Source: Emergencia timonensis
GTDB taxonomy: Bacteria; Bacillota; Clostridia; Peptostreptococcales; Anaerovoracaceae
Length of the DNA: 64,000 nt
Direction of reading: 5' to 3'
NCBI RefSeq assembly: GCF_900086585.1
Contig: NZ_FLKM01000009.1
Span: forward strand, 248,001-312,000
Below the pieces are notes generated by a model. That model saw only the letters and a list, made by a program, of their open reading frames with translations. It was not told the DNA's origin and did not search any database. The position numbers and the translations under genes are program-made. Positions 7,770 through 15,472 of the stretch are shown here, in pieces; positions within the stretch are counted from its first letter, which is position 1; every line of letters begins with the position of its first letter.

Positions 7770-8288
7770 ATGAGTTGTACAGAAAAACCGAATGAAAAAA
7801 GAAGAATTATCTGCTTCCATAATCCAGATGAACCAAACGGCTATCTCAGCAATTGGTATCCGGCATACTTTCATGCTGATGGGATAAATTACTCGTCGGT
7901 AGAGCAGTACATGATGTATCAGAAGGCAATCCTGTTTGATGACTTGGCAACTGCCGAAAAAATTGTGAAGACGAATAGCGCCGCAGCAATGAAAGCCTAT
8001 GGGCGCGTCGTCACTCCTTTTGATGACGAAAAATGGGGAGAGCATAGGTATCGGGTAGTATACAGGGGTGTCTTTGAAAAGTTCAGACAGAACGAGGGGT
8101 TAGCATGTCAGCTTGTGAATACGGGCGATGCGATACTGGCTGAGTGCGCCGTGAAAGATATTATCTGGGGAATCGGACTTTCGATGAAAGACCAGAGACG
8201 CTTTTCTGTTACAGAGTGGAGCGGACAAAATCTACTAGGAAGAATCCTTATGGAAATACGAGGCGAGCTCACCGCTCTGCAGTATTGA
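7770..8288 (+). CDS. NADAR family protein (YbiA-like N-glycosidase)
   Basis: 172 residues covering one NADAR domain: FHNPDEPNGYLSNWYPAYF, the family SSVEQYMMYQKA motif, and WGIGLSM near the end. NADAR proteins cleave N-glycosidic bonds; characterised members act on reactive riboflavin precursors or remove ADP-ribose from guanine bases. It starts 12 bases after the preceding gene. Standing next to a possible ADP-ribosyltransferase fragment, a role in reversing ADP-ribosylation is conceivable, but that is inference. Confidence 0.88.
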   Translation: MSCTEKPNEKRRIICFHNPDEPNGYLSNWYPAYFHADGINYSSVEQYMMYQKAILFDDLATAEKIVKTNSAAAMKAYGRVVTPFDDEKWGEHRYRVVYRGVFEKFRQNEGLACQLVNTGDAILAECAVKDIIWGIGLSMKDQRRFSVTEWSGQNLLGRILMEIRGELTALQY

Positions 8289-8333
8289 TTTAGAAAAACT
8301 AATTATTATTTATAAATATTTTTAAAATTATGC

Positions 8334-8362
8334 TTTACATTTGCTTAGAGATGTGCTATTAT
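8334..8362 (+). promoter_or_regulatory. Sigma-A promoter of second cold-shock gene
   Basis: TTTACA (8334-8339), 17-bp spacer, TATTAT (8357-8362). Same geometry as copy 1 although the spacer sequence differs. Confidence 0.8.
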
Positions 8363-8390
8363 AAGAAAGTAATCAATAGAGAATCTGAAC

Positions 8391-8445
8391 CTGACCTTAG
8401 TTGTGCGAGTTATTTTTCTTAATTTGCATGTGGGTCAGTTTTTTT
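8391..8445 (+). promoter_or_regulatory. Terminator-like attenuator in second cold-shock leader
   Basis: CTGACCT (8391-8397) pairs with GGGTCAG (8432-8438), including one T-G pair, followed by seven T. The loop sequence differs from copy 1 while stem and U-tract are kept. Confidence 0.7.
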
Positions 8446-8483
8446 ATGAAGTTGATACAAATAATAAAAATGGAGGTACTGAT

Positions 8484-8696
8484 ATGAATAACGGTACAGT
8501 AAAATGGTTTAACTCTGATAAAGGATTTGGTTTCATCAAGAATGATAATGGCGGAGAAGATGTATTTGTACATTTCTCATCCATCGTATCTGACGGATTC
8601 AAAAGTCTTGACGAAGGACAGAAGGTTTCTTTCGACATCGAAAGCGATCCAAGAAACAGCAGCAAATTGAGAGCGGTCAACGTACAGGCTTGCTAA
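8484..8696 (+). CDS. Cold-shock protein CspA family (copy 2)
   Basis: 70 residues, differing from copy 1 at only a handful of positions (for example [13 protein letters not shown] against [13 protein letters not shown]) and ending in the same NVQAC. RNP1 KGFGFI and RNP2 VFVHFS are intact, so it should bind single-stranded nucleic acid. ATG 8484 is placed by the GGAGG at 8472-8476. Copy 2 keeps the leader, coding region, 3' UTR and terminator of copy 1, so the whole transcription unit was duplicated, not only the gene. Confidence 0.95.
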   Translation: MNNGTVKWFNSDKGFGFIKNDNGGEDVFVHFSSIVSDGFKSLDEGQKVSFDIESDPRNSSKLRAVNVQAC

Positions 8697-8793
8697 TTTG
8701 TGCAAAACAGGTAGTTTGTTATTTTAAATATAGTTTTCAGTACGAGATCTAACCATCCATTTGAATAATTTGTATTTGTAATAAGCACCATCT
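8697..8793 (+). other. Conserved 3' untranslated region of cold-shock gene (copy 2)
   Basis: Nearly identical to 6917-7014 up to the terminator; see that entry. Confidence 0.6.
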
Positions 8794-8827
8794 AAGGCAG
8801 CAGCTATAACAGTTGCTGCCTTTTTTT
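8794..8827 (+). terminator. Terminator of cold-shock gene copy 2
   Basis: GGCAGCAGCT / AGTTGCTGCC stem (one G-T pair), five-base loop, seven T. Confidence 0.9.
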
Positions 8828-8935
8828 CTATGCTTTTGTTCGTATTACCAAAAAAACATAAAATAATTGTGGCGTACACTTGAAAAGTAGCAGCGCCATG
8901 GTACAATATTTTTATTATTAAAGGAGGCTATTGTA

Positions 8936-9874
8936 ATGAATATGAGAAAAGTAGGTATCATCGGAGTGGGACATGTAGGCGCACATGTGGCGCTGAGTCT
9001 CGCCATGCAGGGAATCTGCGATGAAATTCAATTATGTGATATAGATGAAGAAAAAATCATCAGCGAACAACAGGATTTACTAGATGCGGTATGCTATTTA
9101 CCTCATAGAGTGCGAGTGACTTTGGGTAAATATGAAGAATTGGCAGACTGTGACATCATTGTCAGCAGTGTGGGAAAGATCGATGTAGTGACAAAGAACA
9201 GGCTTTCGGAGCTGCAGCAGAGTGTCGATATGATCAGAACTTTTGTGCCAAGACTTCGAAAAGCCGGGTTCCAAGGGATCTATCTGAATATCACAAATCC
9301 TTGCGATATCATTTCTAATCAGATTCAAAAAGAATCGGGGCTGCCCGCTGCCCGCGTGATTGGAACAGGCACAGGCTTAGACACCTCCAGGTTAAAAGCT
9401 GTTCTTGCCAGAGAAACCGGCTTTGACCATAAATCCATCACCACATATATGTTGGGAGAACACGGGGACAGTCAGATGGCGGCCTGGTCTGTAACGGCTT
9501 TCGGCGGAAAACCGCTTGCACAGCTGGAAGAAGAGGAGCCAGAACGCTTTGTCTTTGACAAAGAGGTACTGGCAGAAGAAGTCAGAAAGGCAGGCTGGAA
9601 AACACTCAATGGAAAAGGCGCTACAGAATTCGGCATTGCCTCGACAGCTGCCAGAATGATTAGCTGCATCTTCCATGATGAGAAACAGATTTTCCCGGCA
9701 TCCACCTATCTAAACGGAGAATACGGAGAAGCAGGTCTCTATGCCAGCGTGCCTGTAGTCTTGGGAAAGGATGGCGTTGATGAAATCATCAAGTTAAATC
9801 TGGATGACAAGGAAATGGGAGAATTTCAGAAGACCTGCAGTGTAATGAAGGAACATATCGCTTTGATAAAATAA
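8936..9874 (+). CDS. L-2-hydroxyisocaproate / L-lactate dehydrogenase family
   Basis: 312 residues of the LDH/MDH superfamily. The N-terminal Rossmann motif is GVGHVG with an Asp (DID) ending beta 2, so NAD is preferred. ITNPCD and the catalytic His176 in GEHGDSQ are present. KTLNGKGATEFGIA and the C-terminal pattern resemble lactobacillary L-hydroxyisocaproate dehydrogenase more than classical L-LDH. It probably reduces 2-oxo acids from amino acids or pyruvate in the cytoplasm. ATG 8936 follows AAAGGAGG by seven bases. Monocistronic. Confidence 0.88.
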   Translation: MNMRKVGIIGVGHVGAHVALSLAMQGICDEIQLCDIDEEKIISEQQDLLDAVCYLPHRVRVTLGKYEELADCDIIVSSVGKIDVVTKNRLSELQQSVDMIRTFVPRLRKAGFQGIYLNITNPCDIISNQIQKESGLPAARVIGTGTGLDTSRLKAVLARETGFDHKSITTYMLGEHGDSQMAAWSVTAFGGKPLAQLEEEEPERFVFDKEVLAEEVRKAGWKTLNGKGATEFGIASTAARMISCIFHDEKQIFPASTYLNGEYGEAGLYASVPVVLGKDGVDEIIKLNLDDKEMGEFQKTCSVMKEHIALIK

Positions 9875-9879
9875 ACCAG

Positions 9880-9909
9880 AAGCCTTTGCCATAGTATTGG
9901 GAAAGGCTT
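9880..9909 (+). terminator. Hairpin after the dehydrogenase
   Basis: AAGCCTTTGCC / GGGAAAGGCTT stem eight bases after the stop. The following T-run is weak (AATTATTAT). Confidence 0.55.
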
Positions 9910-9970
9910 AATTATTATCATTTCTGCCCTTTTAATCTGCCAAAGCAGAAGCGAGGGTACTTATAAAGGG

Positions 9971-10006
9971 GTGTTAGTTGACACTAACACCTCGCTGGTA
10001 TATAAT
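9971..10006 (+). promoter_or_regulatory. feoAB promoter with overlapping palindromic operator
   Basis: A perfect inverted repeat, GTGTTAGT-TGAC-ACTAACAC (9971-9990), contains the -35 TTGACA (9978-9983). It is followed by a 17-bp spacer and TATAAT (10001-10006). Both promoter boxes are consensus. The TTAGT/ACTAA dyad resembles DtxR/MntR-type metalloregulator sites, so iron- or manganese-dependent repression is inferred. Confidence 0.8.
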
Positions 10007-10047
10007 ATTTCCAGTTAGATGAAATAGTCTCTGGAAAGGAGAAAAAA

Positions 10048-12402
10048 ATGATACTGTCAGAGCTGAAGAGGGGAGAAAGTGCCAGGATTGTTTCTGTCGG
10101 CGGGAGTGGTTCTCTGCGGCAGCACTTCCTCGATATGGGACTGATCCCTGGAAAAACGATCAAGTTTATGAAAGCGGCGCCTATGGGCGATCCGATTGAA
10201 TATAGAATCCGGGGTTATGAGCTGACCTTGAGATTGGAAGACGCAGCAAAAATAGAAGTACAGCCGGTTTTAGAAGAAGGAAAAGAACACCTGGCTGAAT
10301 CGAAGGAAAAGAAGATAGAGCATCCGGGTCTGGGAGAAATGGGCAAATACCATGTCAAACAGAAAGGCAGCGCTGCCCCCGACGACCAGCTGCTGACCTT
10401 TGGTCTGGCGGGAAATCAAAACTGCGGCAAGACCACTTTGTTTAACCAGCTTACCGGTTCCAACCAGCATGTAGGCAATTTTCCCGGCGTGACGGTGGAC
10501 CGCAAAGACGGTCAGATCCGCAAGTTCTGCAACACTTTGGTAACGGACTTGCCAGGGATTTATTCCATGTCTCCCTATACCAACGAAGAAATTGTGACGA
10601 GAGAGTTCTTTCTGCAGGATAAGCCAAAGGGCATCATCAATATTCTCGATGCGACCAACATCGAGAGAAACCTCTATCTGACCCTGCAGCTCATTGAATT
10701 GGATATTCCCATGGTGCTGGCGCTTAACATGATGGACGAGGTTCGTGAAAACGGCGGTACGATCAGAATTAACGAAATGGAAGAAGCGCTGGGCGTGCCG
10801 GTCATTCCGATTTCCGCCTCCAGAAACGAGGGGATTGAAGAACTGATCGACCACGCCATGCACGTGGCTCAGTTCCACGAGTGTCCTGGCCGCATGGATT
10901 TCTGTGAACCGGAGGGAGAGGACGGCGGCGCAGTGCATCGCTGTCTGCATTCCATCATGCATCTGATTGAAGACCATGCCCAGAAAAGCGGCATTCCGGC
11001 CAGATTCGCGGCCAGCAAACTGATTGAAGGCGACGATATCATTCTGGAAAAGCTCAAGTTAGATCAAAACGAGAGAGAACTTCTGGAGCACATTATTCTG
11101 CAGCTTGAAAAAGAGAGCGGTATGGACAGGAATGCGGCTCTTGCCAATATGAGATTTGCCTTTATCGACAAGGTCTGCAATGCTACGGTCGTCCGCCCGA
11201 AAGAAAGCAAGGAGCATATTCGCAGCCAGTCCATGGATCAGATTCTGACTGGAAAATATACGGCCATCCCCAGCTTCGCGGCGATTATGGCGCTGATTTT
11301 CTGGCTGACCTTCGGTGTCATCGGCTCCTTCTTGTCAGATCTGATGGAGCAGGGCATCGGCTGGCTTACGGCAGCCTGTGACAGTGGACTTACTGCGGTA
11401 AACGTCAACCCGGTCATCCATTCGCTGATTATCGACGGGGTCTTTGCCGGCGTGGGCAGCGTCCTCAGCTTCCTGCCCATCATCGTGACATTGTTTTTCT
11501 TCCTGTCGTTTCTGGAAGACAGCGGCTATATGGCCAGGGTGGCCTTTGTCATGGACAAAATGCTCCGCAAAATCGGCCTTTCGGGGAGGAGTTTTGTGCC
11601 GATGATCATCGGCTTTGGCTGCTCGGTGCCTGCCATCATGGCCACGAGGACGCTGCCTTCGGAGCGGGACCGCAAGATGACCATCATGCTGACACCATTC
11701 ATGAGCTGTTCAGCAAAACTGCCGATCTATGCGTTGCTGACGGCCGCCTTTTTCCCGAAAAACGGGGCGCTGGTGATGACGATCATGTATTTTACCGGCA
11801 TCGTGGTGGCGATCCTGTATGCGGTATTTCTGGATAAGACGAAATTCAAGGGCGAGCCGGTGCCTTTTGTCATGGAACTGCCCAATTACAGATTTCCGGG
11901 GATGAAGAGCGTAGGTCGGTTAATCTGGGATAAGGCAAAGGACTTCATCACCAGAGCGTTTACGGTCATCTTTGTGGCGACCATCATCATCTGGTTCTTA
12001 CAGACCTTTGACATCCATCTCAACGTAGTGGCTGATTCCAAAGACAGCATGCTGGCTCTGGTGGGCGGCTGGATCGCTCCGATTTTCGAACCGCTGGGAT
12101 TTGGCGACTGGAGGCTTTCGACGGCGCTGATCACCGGCTTTACAGCGAAGGAAAGCGTGGTCAGCACCATGACGGTTCTGATGGGCGGCAGTACGGCCCT
12201 TCTGAAGACACTGTTCACACCGTTCACAGCCATCGTGTTCCTGGTGTTCACACTGCTGTATACTCCTTGTGTAGCGGCTGTATCGGCAGTCAAGCGGGAG
12301 CTGGGCGGAAAATGGGCGCTGATTATCGTCATCGCTCAGTGCTTAATCGCCTGGATCGTGGCCTTTGTCGTACATATGGGAGGAAGCCTGATGGGCTTTT
12401 AA
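10048..12402 (+). CDS. feoB: Ferrous iron transporter FeoB with N-terminal fused FeoA domain
   Basis: 784 residues. Residues 1-75 form a FeoA (SH3-like) domain. A linker and a GTPase domain follow, with G1 GNQNCGKTT near 122-130, G3 DLPG and G4 NMMD. The transmembrane half (from about 410) contains the Gate motifs, including GFGCSVPAIMATR, plus two nucleoside-recognition-like repeats. It imports Fe2+ across the cytoplasmic membrane. In many bacteria FeoA is a separate protein; here it is fused. AAAGGAG upstream. Followed by a small Cys-rich membrane gene and a DUF1847 gene. Confidence 0.97.
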   Translation: MILSELKRGESARIVSVGGSGSLRQHFLDMGLIPGKTIKFMKAAPMGDPIEYRIRGYELTLRLEDAAKIEVQPVLEEGKEHLAESKEKKIEHPGLGEMGKYHVKQKGSAAPDDQLLTFGLAGNQNCGKTTLFNQLTGSNQHVGNFPGVTVDRKDGQIRKFCNTLVTDLPGIYSMSPYTNEEIVTREFFLQDKPKGIINILDATNIERNLYLTLQLIELDIPMVLALNMMDEVRENGGTIRINEMEEALGVPVIPISASRNEGIEELIDHAMHVAQFHECPGRMDFCEPEGEDGGAVHRCLHSIMHLIEDHAQKSGIPARFAASKLIEGDDIILEKLKLDQNERELLEHIILQLEKESGMDRNAALANMRFAFIDKVCNATVVRPKESKEHIRSQSMDQILTGKYTAIPSFAAIMALIFWLTFGVIGSFLSDLMEQGIGWLTAACDSGLTAVNVNPVIHSLIIDGVFAGVGSVLSFLPIIVTLFFFLSFLEDSGYMARVAFVMDKMLRKIGLSGRSFVPMIIGFGCSVPAIMATRTLPSERDRKMTIMLTPFMSCSAKLPIYALLTAAFFPKNGALVMTIMYFTGIVVAILYAVFLDKTKFKGEPVPFVMELPNYRFPGMKSVGRLIWDKAKDFITRAFTVIFVATIIIWFLQTFDIHLNVVADSKDSMLALVGGWIAPIFEPLGFGDWRLSTALITGFTAKESVVSTMTVLMGGSTALLKTLFTPFTAIVFLVFTLLYTPCVAAVSAVKRELGGKWALIIVIAQCLIAWIVAFVVHMGGSLMGF

Positions 12403-12419
12403 ATGAAAGGGAATGGAAT

Positions 12420-12590
12420 ATGGGACTGATCGATATTTTGATTGTTGCAGCAGTTGCGGCTGCGCTGTTCTTTGCTGTCCGGTTCATACGGCGCAGCAAA
12501 GGCGGCTGCAGTGGTTGTAATGGCTGCAGCGGAAACTGCGCAAGCTGTGCGTATAGAGAAGAGAAAGGAACCGATGATGAAAAAAGATAA
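12420..12590 (+). CDS. FeoB-associated Cys-rich membrane protein
   Basis: 56 residues: one transmembrane helix (residues 3-22), then a cytoplasmic tail with five cysteines (CSGCNGCSGNCASC). This is the layout of FeoB-associated Cys-rich proteins, which are thought to help Feo function, perhaps by metal or redox sensing. Start ATG 12420 lies 17 bases after the feoB stop and follows GAAAGGGA. Its 3' end overlaps the DUF1847 start, showing translational coupling. Confidence 0.85.
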   Translation: MGLIDILIVAAVAAALFFAVRFIRRSKGGCSGCNGCSGNCASCAYREEKGTDDEKR

Positions 12591-13215
12591 GAATTTGTCC
12601 TGTGTGGACTGCGGGGTTCTGCACTGTGATTACCAGAATGCCAGCTATCCGGAATTTTGCCAGACGGAGAAGATGACAGAAGCCAAGCGCGCGGAAATCA
12701 TGGCGCTCTATGAGGACGAGGAGAACAACAAGGTTATGAAAACCGCCGCTGAAGTCGAATTCGAGGGTTACTGCAAATGGACCAGGGTGCAGGAAATCGT
12801 GGAGTTTGCGAAGCGGATGGGATTTCAGAAGATTGGCATCGCAACCTGTGCCGGTCTGATCAGGGAGAGCAGGATTCTTGCTAAAATTCTGCGCAGCCAC
12901 GATTTTGACGTCTACAGCGCAGTCTGCAAAGTGGGTGCAGTGCCGAAGACCGATGTAGGCATCGACGAAAAGTGCAGCGCCGTGGGGAAGAACATGTGCA
13001 ATCCGATCACCCAGGCGACGCTGCTCAACGAGGCGGGCACCCAGTTCAACATCGTCATGGGCCTGTGCGTAGGCCATGACAGTCTGTTCTACAAATATTC
13101 GGAAGCCTTTGTGACCACCCTGGTAGCCAAGGACAGAGTGACGGGCCACAATCCGGCGGCAGCCCTGTACACGGCAGAGTCCTACTACCAAAAATTATTT
13201 GCGGAGAAAGAATAG
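12577..13215 (+). CDS. DUF1847 Cys-rich metal-binding-type protein
   Basis: About 212 residues with an N-terminal CVDCGVLHC cluster and further Cys in CKW, TCAG, CKVG, KCSAVGKNMCNP and GLCVGHDSLF. This matches DUF1847, predicted to bind metal; no reaction is known. ATG 12577 is favoured over ATG 12574 because of its distance from AGGA at 12566-12569. The frame is open to 12442, but that part shadows the Cys-rich membrane gene. Last gene of the feo operon, so a role in iron or redox homeostasis is inferred. Confidence 0.82.
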   Translation: MKKDKNLSCVDCGVLHCDYQNASYPEFCQTEKMTEAKRAEIMALYEDEENNKVMKTAAEVEFEGYCKWTRVQEIVEFAKRMGFQKIGIATCAGLIRESRILAKILRSHDFDVYSAVCKVGAVPKTDVGIDEKCSAVGKNMCNPITQATLLNEAGTQFNIVMGLCVGHDSLFYKYSEAFVTTLVAKDRVTGHNPAAALYTAESYYQKLFAEKE

Positions 13216-13291
13216 AGGGGAGACGAACACAAATCCGTCTTTCACAGAATATGATAATACTGAAACCAATTTGATAGGGGAGTAGGTAAAT

Positions 13292-14995
13292 ATGATAAGC
13301 GTAGCAAATCTGAACGACTTGTTACAAGGGATAACAGATAGAGAGGAACTCATAGAGGTGACTGCATCTTTTGCAGTAGACAGACAGATCTATCTTTCTT
13401 ATCCTGTTACGATTCGAGGAGCGGAGGGAGCTTTGATAACACTGCAGAGACAGCAGGGCTATACAGGTTCTCTCTTTTATATTGACAGCAATGGGGATTT
13501 AACCCTTCAAAATATAACCGTCAACGGCAACAAAGCGGCTGTGACCGCTGGCGTCGACGAATTGATTTCCGTAAGCGGCGGTAAACTGACTTTGAATCAG
13601 GCCGTTTTGGAAGAGAACAGAGCCATCTCTGGCGGAGGGGGGCTCTATCTCTCTGACACGGGAGCGGCTTGTCTGATGGAGAACAATGCTGCTATCAGAA
13701 ACTGCGAGGCAGACGGAGGGGGCGGCGGTGCTTTCATTTCCAACGGCTGTTCACTGACCGCGACAAACTCCGCCATTACGGGCAATATAGGCGTTGGCGG
13801 CGGTGGAATCTATGCCATTGGCACCGTGTCTATTGACACGAGCCTCATTTCTGGGAACAGCGCCGGCAGGCAGCCGGGCGGCGGTATTTATGCGGCAGGC
13901 AGCTACTGCAAAGTAAGAGTGGAAGCCAGCACCGTCAGCGAAAACACGTCTGCGGATTCTGGCGGCGGCATCTACGGTTACAATGGAGCTGAGATCACCT
14001 TAGATTCTAGCACCTTCTTTGGAAATAAAGGAGGCAGCAATGGCGGAGGCATTGGAGTCGCCTCTAGTAATGCGGAAACCAGGCTGACAGCGACGGACTG
14101 CAAGATTGACAACAATCAGGCGGTCAGCGGAGGGGGCCTCTATGGTGTCGGCACGCTGACGAATTTATCGCTTGCGGCTTGTACCCTTCACTCGAATCGT
14201 GCGACGCTGGGTGGCGGCATCGCTCTTAATCTGGGGGCAGAAGTGACTGTCAGCCAGGGCACCAAAATCGAGGGGAATACAGCGAACAATTTTGGAGGCG
14301 GTATCTATATCGACAACGCTTCCACTGCCCATGTGACGGACAGTACGATTTCTGCCAACATCGCCTCTCGCGGAGGCAGCGGCGTTTATAACGGCGGGCG
14401 TTTGGGCGTCAAAGGCGCTGTGATGATTACAGACGGCGTCAACATTCCTTCTGCAAGACATCTGGTACAGGTGGAGGGCGCTTTGACATCCGCCCAGATT
14501 CAGATTGAAGCGTCTGATTATGTCGCACCTGGCTCCGGCGCACCGATACCGCTGGCACAATCGCAGCCGGAATACCCGACGCTGTCTGCCGCCGACGTAG
14601 CGTCTTTTCTGAAGCCTGCAGTGGGATTTCGAAACTGGAAAGTGGAAGCAAATGCTGACGGAACGCAGGTGCTGCTGATTCCATCGGTCGCACCGATACA
14701 ATACGAGATTTCTTTTCACGGTAATGCGACTTGCTGTACGCCGGCCAGCAATGTACCGGATCCTGTCTATACGGAGGCTGGAGGCAGCGTGATGCTGCCC
14801 GATATGAAGCCAAAGAGAAAATGCTACAGTTTTACAGAGTGGAATACGAAGCGCAGCGGCAGTGGGTTTGCTTATTTACCAGGACAGACGATTACTGAAG
14901 TCAATGGTAATATCACCCTATATGCCATTTGGCAGCAAAAATTCCTCTGTTCTTCTTGCTGTAAGTGCATGTGCAGGAAAACATTGAGAGGTTAG
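13292..14995 (+). CDS. Right-handed beta-helix protein with InlB/Flg_new-type repeat and Cys-rich tail
   Basis: 567 residues. Residues 60-385 form a parallel beta-helix of Gly-rich coils (repeated SGGGxYxxG, NxxxxGGGI), like pectate-lyase or Pmp-type adhesins. Residues about 475-548 form one Listeria-Bacteroides repeat (ITLYAIW at its end). The tail CSSCCKCMCRK is Cys-rich. No signal peptide, membrane anchor or LPXTG is visible, so the location is unclear; spore or surface association is a guess. Good AGGGGAG upstream. Single-gene unit ending at a strong terminator. Confidence 0.8.
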   Translation: MISVANLNDLLQGITDREELIEVTASFAVDRQIYLSYPVTIRGAEGALITLQRQQGYTGSLFYIDSNGDLTLQNITVNGNKAAVTAGVDELISVSGGKLTLNQAVLEENRAISGGGGLYLSDTGAACLMENNAAIRNCEADGGGGGAFISNGCSLTATNSAITGNIGVGGGGIYAIGTVSIDTSLISGNSAGRQPGGGIYAAGSYCKVRVEASTVSENTSADSGGGIYGYNGAEITLDSSTFFGNKGGSNGGGIGVASSNAETRLTATDCKIDNNQAVSGGGLYGVGTLTNLSLAACTLHSNRATLGGGIALNLGAEVTVSQGTKIEGNTANNFGGGIYIDNASTAHVTDSTISANIASRGGSGVYNGGRLGVKGAVMITDGVNIPSARHLVQVEGALTSAQIQIEASDYVAPGSGAPIPLAQSQPEYPTLSAADVASFLKPAVGFRNWKVEANADGTQVLLIPSVAPIQYEISFHGNATCCTPASNVPDPVYTEAGGSVMLPDMKPKRKCYSFTEWNTKRSGSGFAYLPGQTITEVNGNITLYAIWQQKFLCSSCCKCMCRKTLRG

Positions 14996-15001
14996 CACAA
15001 T

Positions 15002-15037
15002 AAAAGGGCTTCGTACGCTGTGTACGAAGCCCTTTTT
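15002..15037. terminator. Bidirectional terminator
   Basis: AGGGCTTCGTAC / GTACGAAGCCCT perfect stem with a five-base loop. Runs of A and T flank it on both sides, so it serves both convergent genes. Confidence 0.92.
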
Positions 15038-15045
15038 GCATTTAT

Positions 15046-15468
15046 CTATCTCAATAAAGGAAGACTGCCAGTCAGTTTGTTAACCTTTTTCTTTGGCCCG
15101 CACATGGCGATGCCGAAGTAGCTGAGATCGCTTTCCGCATTCTTTGCCATCTTTTCTGTAAACTCGTCATAATCGTTGCAGCTCTGGGCAAGGTCGGAAA
15201 AATCGACGACGGTTACGTCTTCAAATCCAGGCTCGTAGAGTTTCTGACGAATTTCTTTAATTAACTGCGGATTACCTCTCAGAATCGGAATTGGGATGGC
15301 GATAATTCCCATATGAATATTGCCGTCTGCGTCTATGACATCGTCGCCTACAACCTCAGGCATGACTTTGCCAAGTGTTACGCCGAAGATGGCGGCAGTG
15401 TTAACAATATTACCCAGTGGAAGGTTTTCATCTATTATCATTACGCATTTTTCATTTTGCAGGTTCAT
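15046..15468 (-). CDS. DUF2000 family protein
   Basis: 140 residues. The start MNLQNEKCVMIIDENLPLG, the conserved NTAAIFGVTLGK segment and IAIPIPIL match DUF2000, a small alpha/beta family of unknown function. ATG at 15468 is preferred to the upstream frame extension because AGAGGA lies seven bases before it. It begins four bases after the AraC-type gene stop, so both are co-transcribed. The regulator may control it together with other targets. Confidence 0.8.
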   Translation of the reverse strand: MNLQNEKCVMIIDENLPLGNIVNTAAIFGVTLGKVMPEVVGDDVIDADGNIHMGIIAIPIPILRGNPQLIKEIRQKLYEPGFEDVTVVDFSDLAQSCNDYDEFTEKMAKNAESDLSYFGIAMCGPKKKVNKLTGSLPLLR

Positions 15469-15472
15469 TTTC

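Noticed and set aside
10270..10977. 235-residue minus-strand ORF opposite feoB
   Set aside because: Shadow frame; feoB is intact with clear motifs.
12484..13191. 235-residue minus-strand ORF opposite the DUF1847 gene
   Set aside because: Shadow frame without ribosome site or family motifs.
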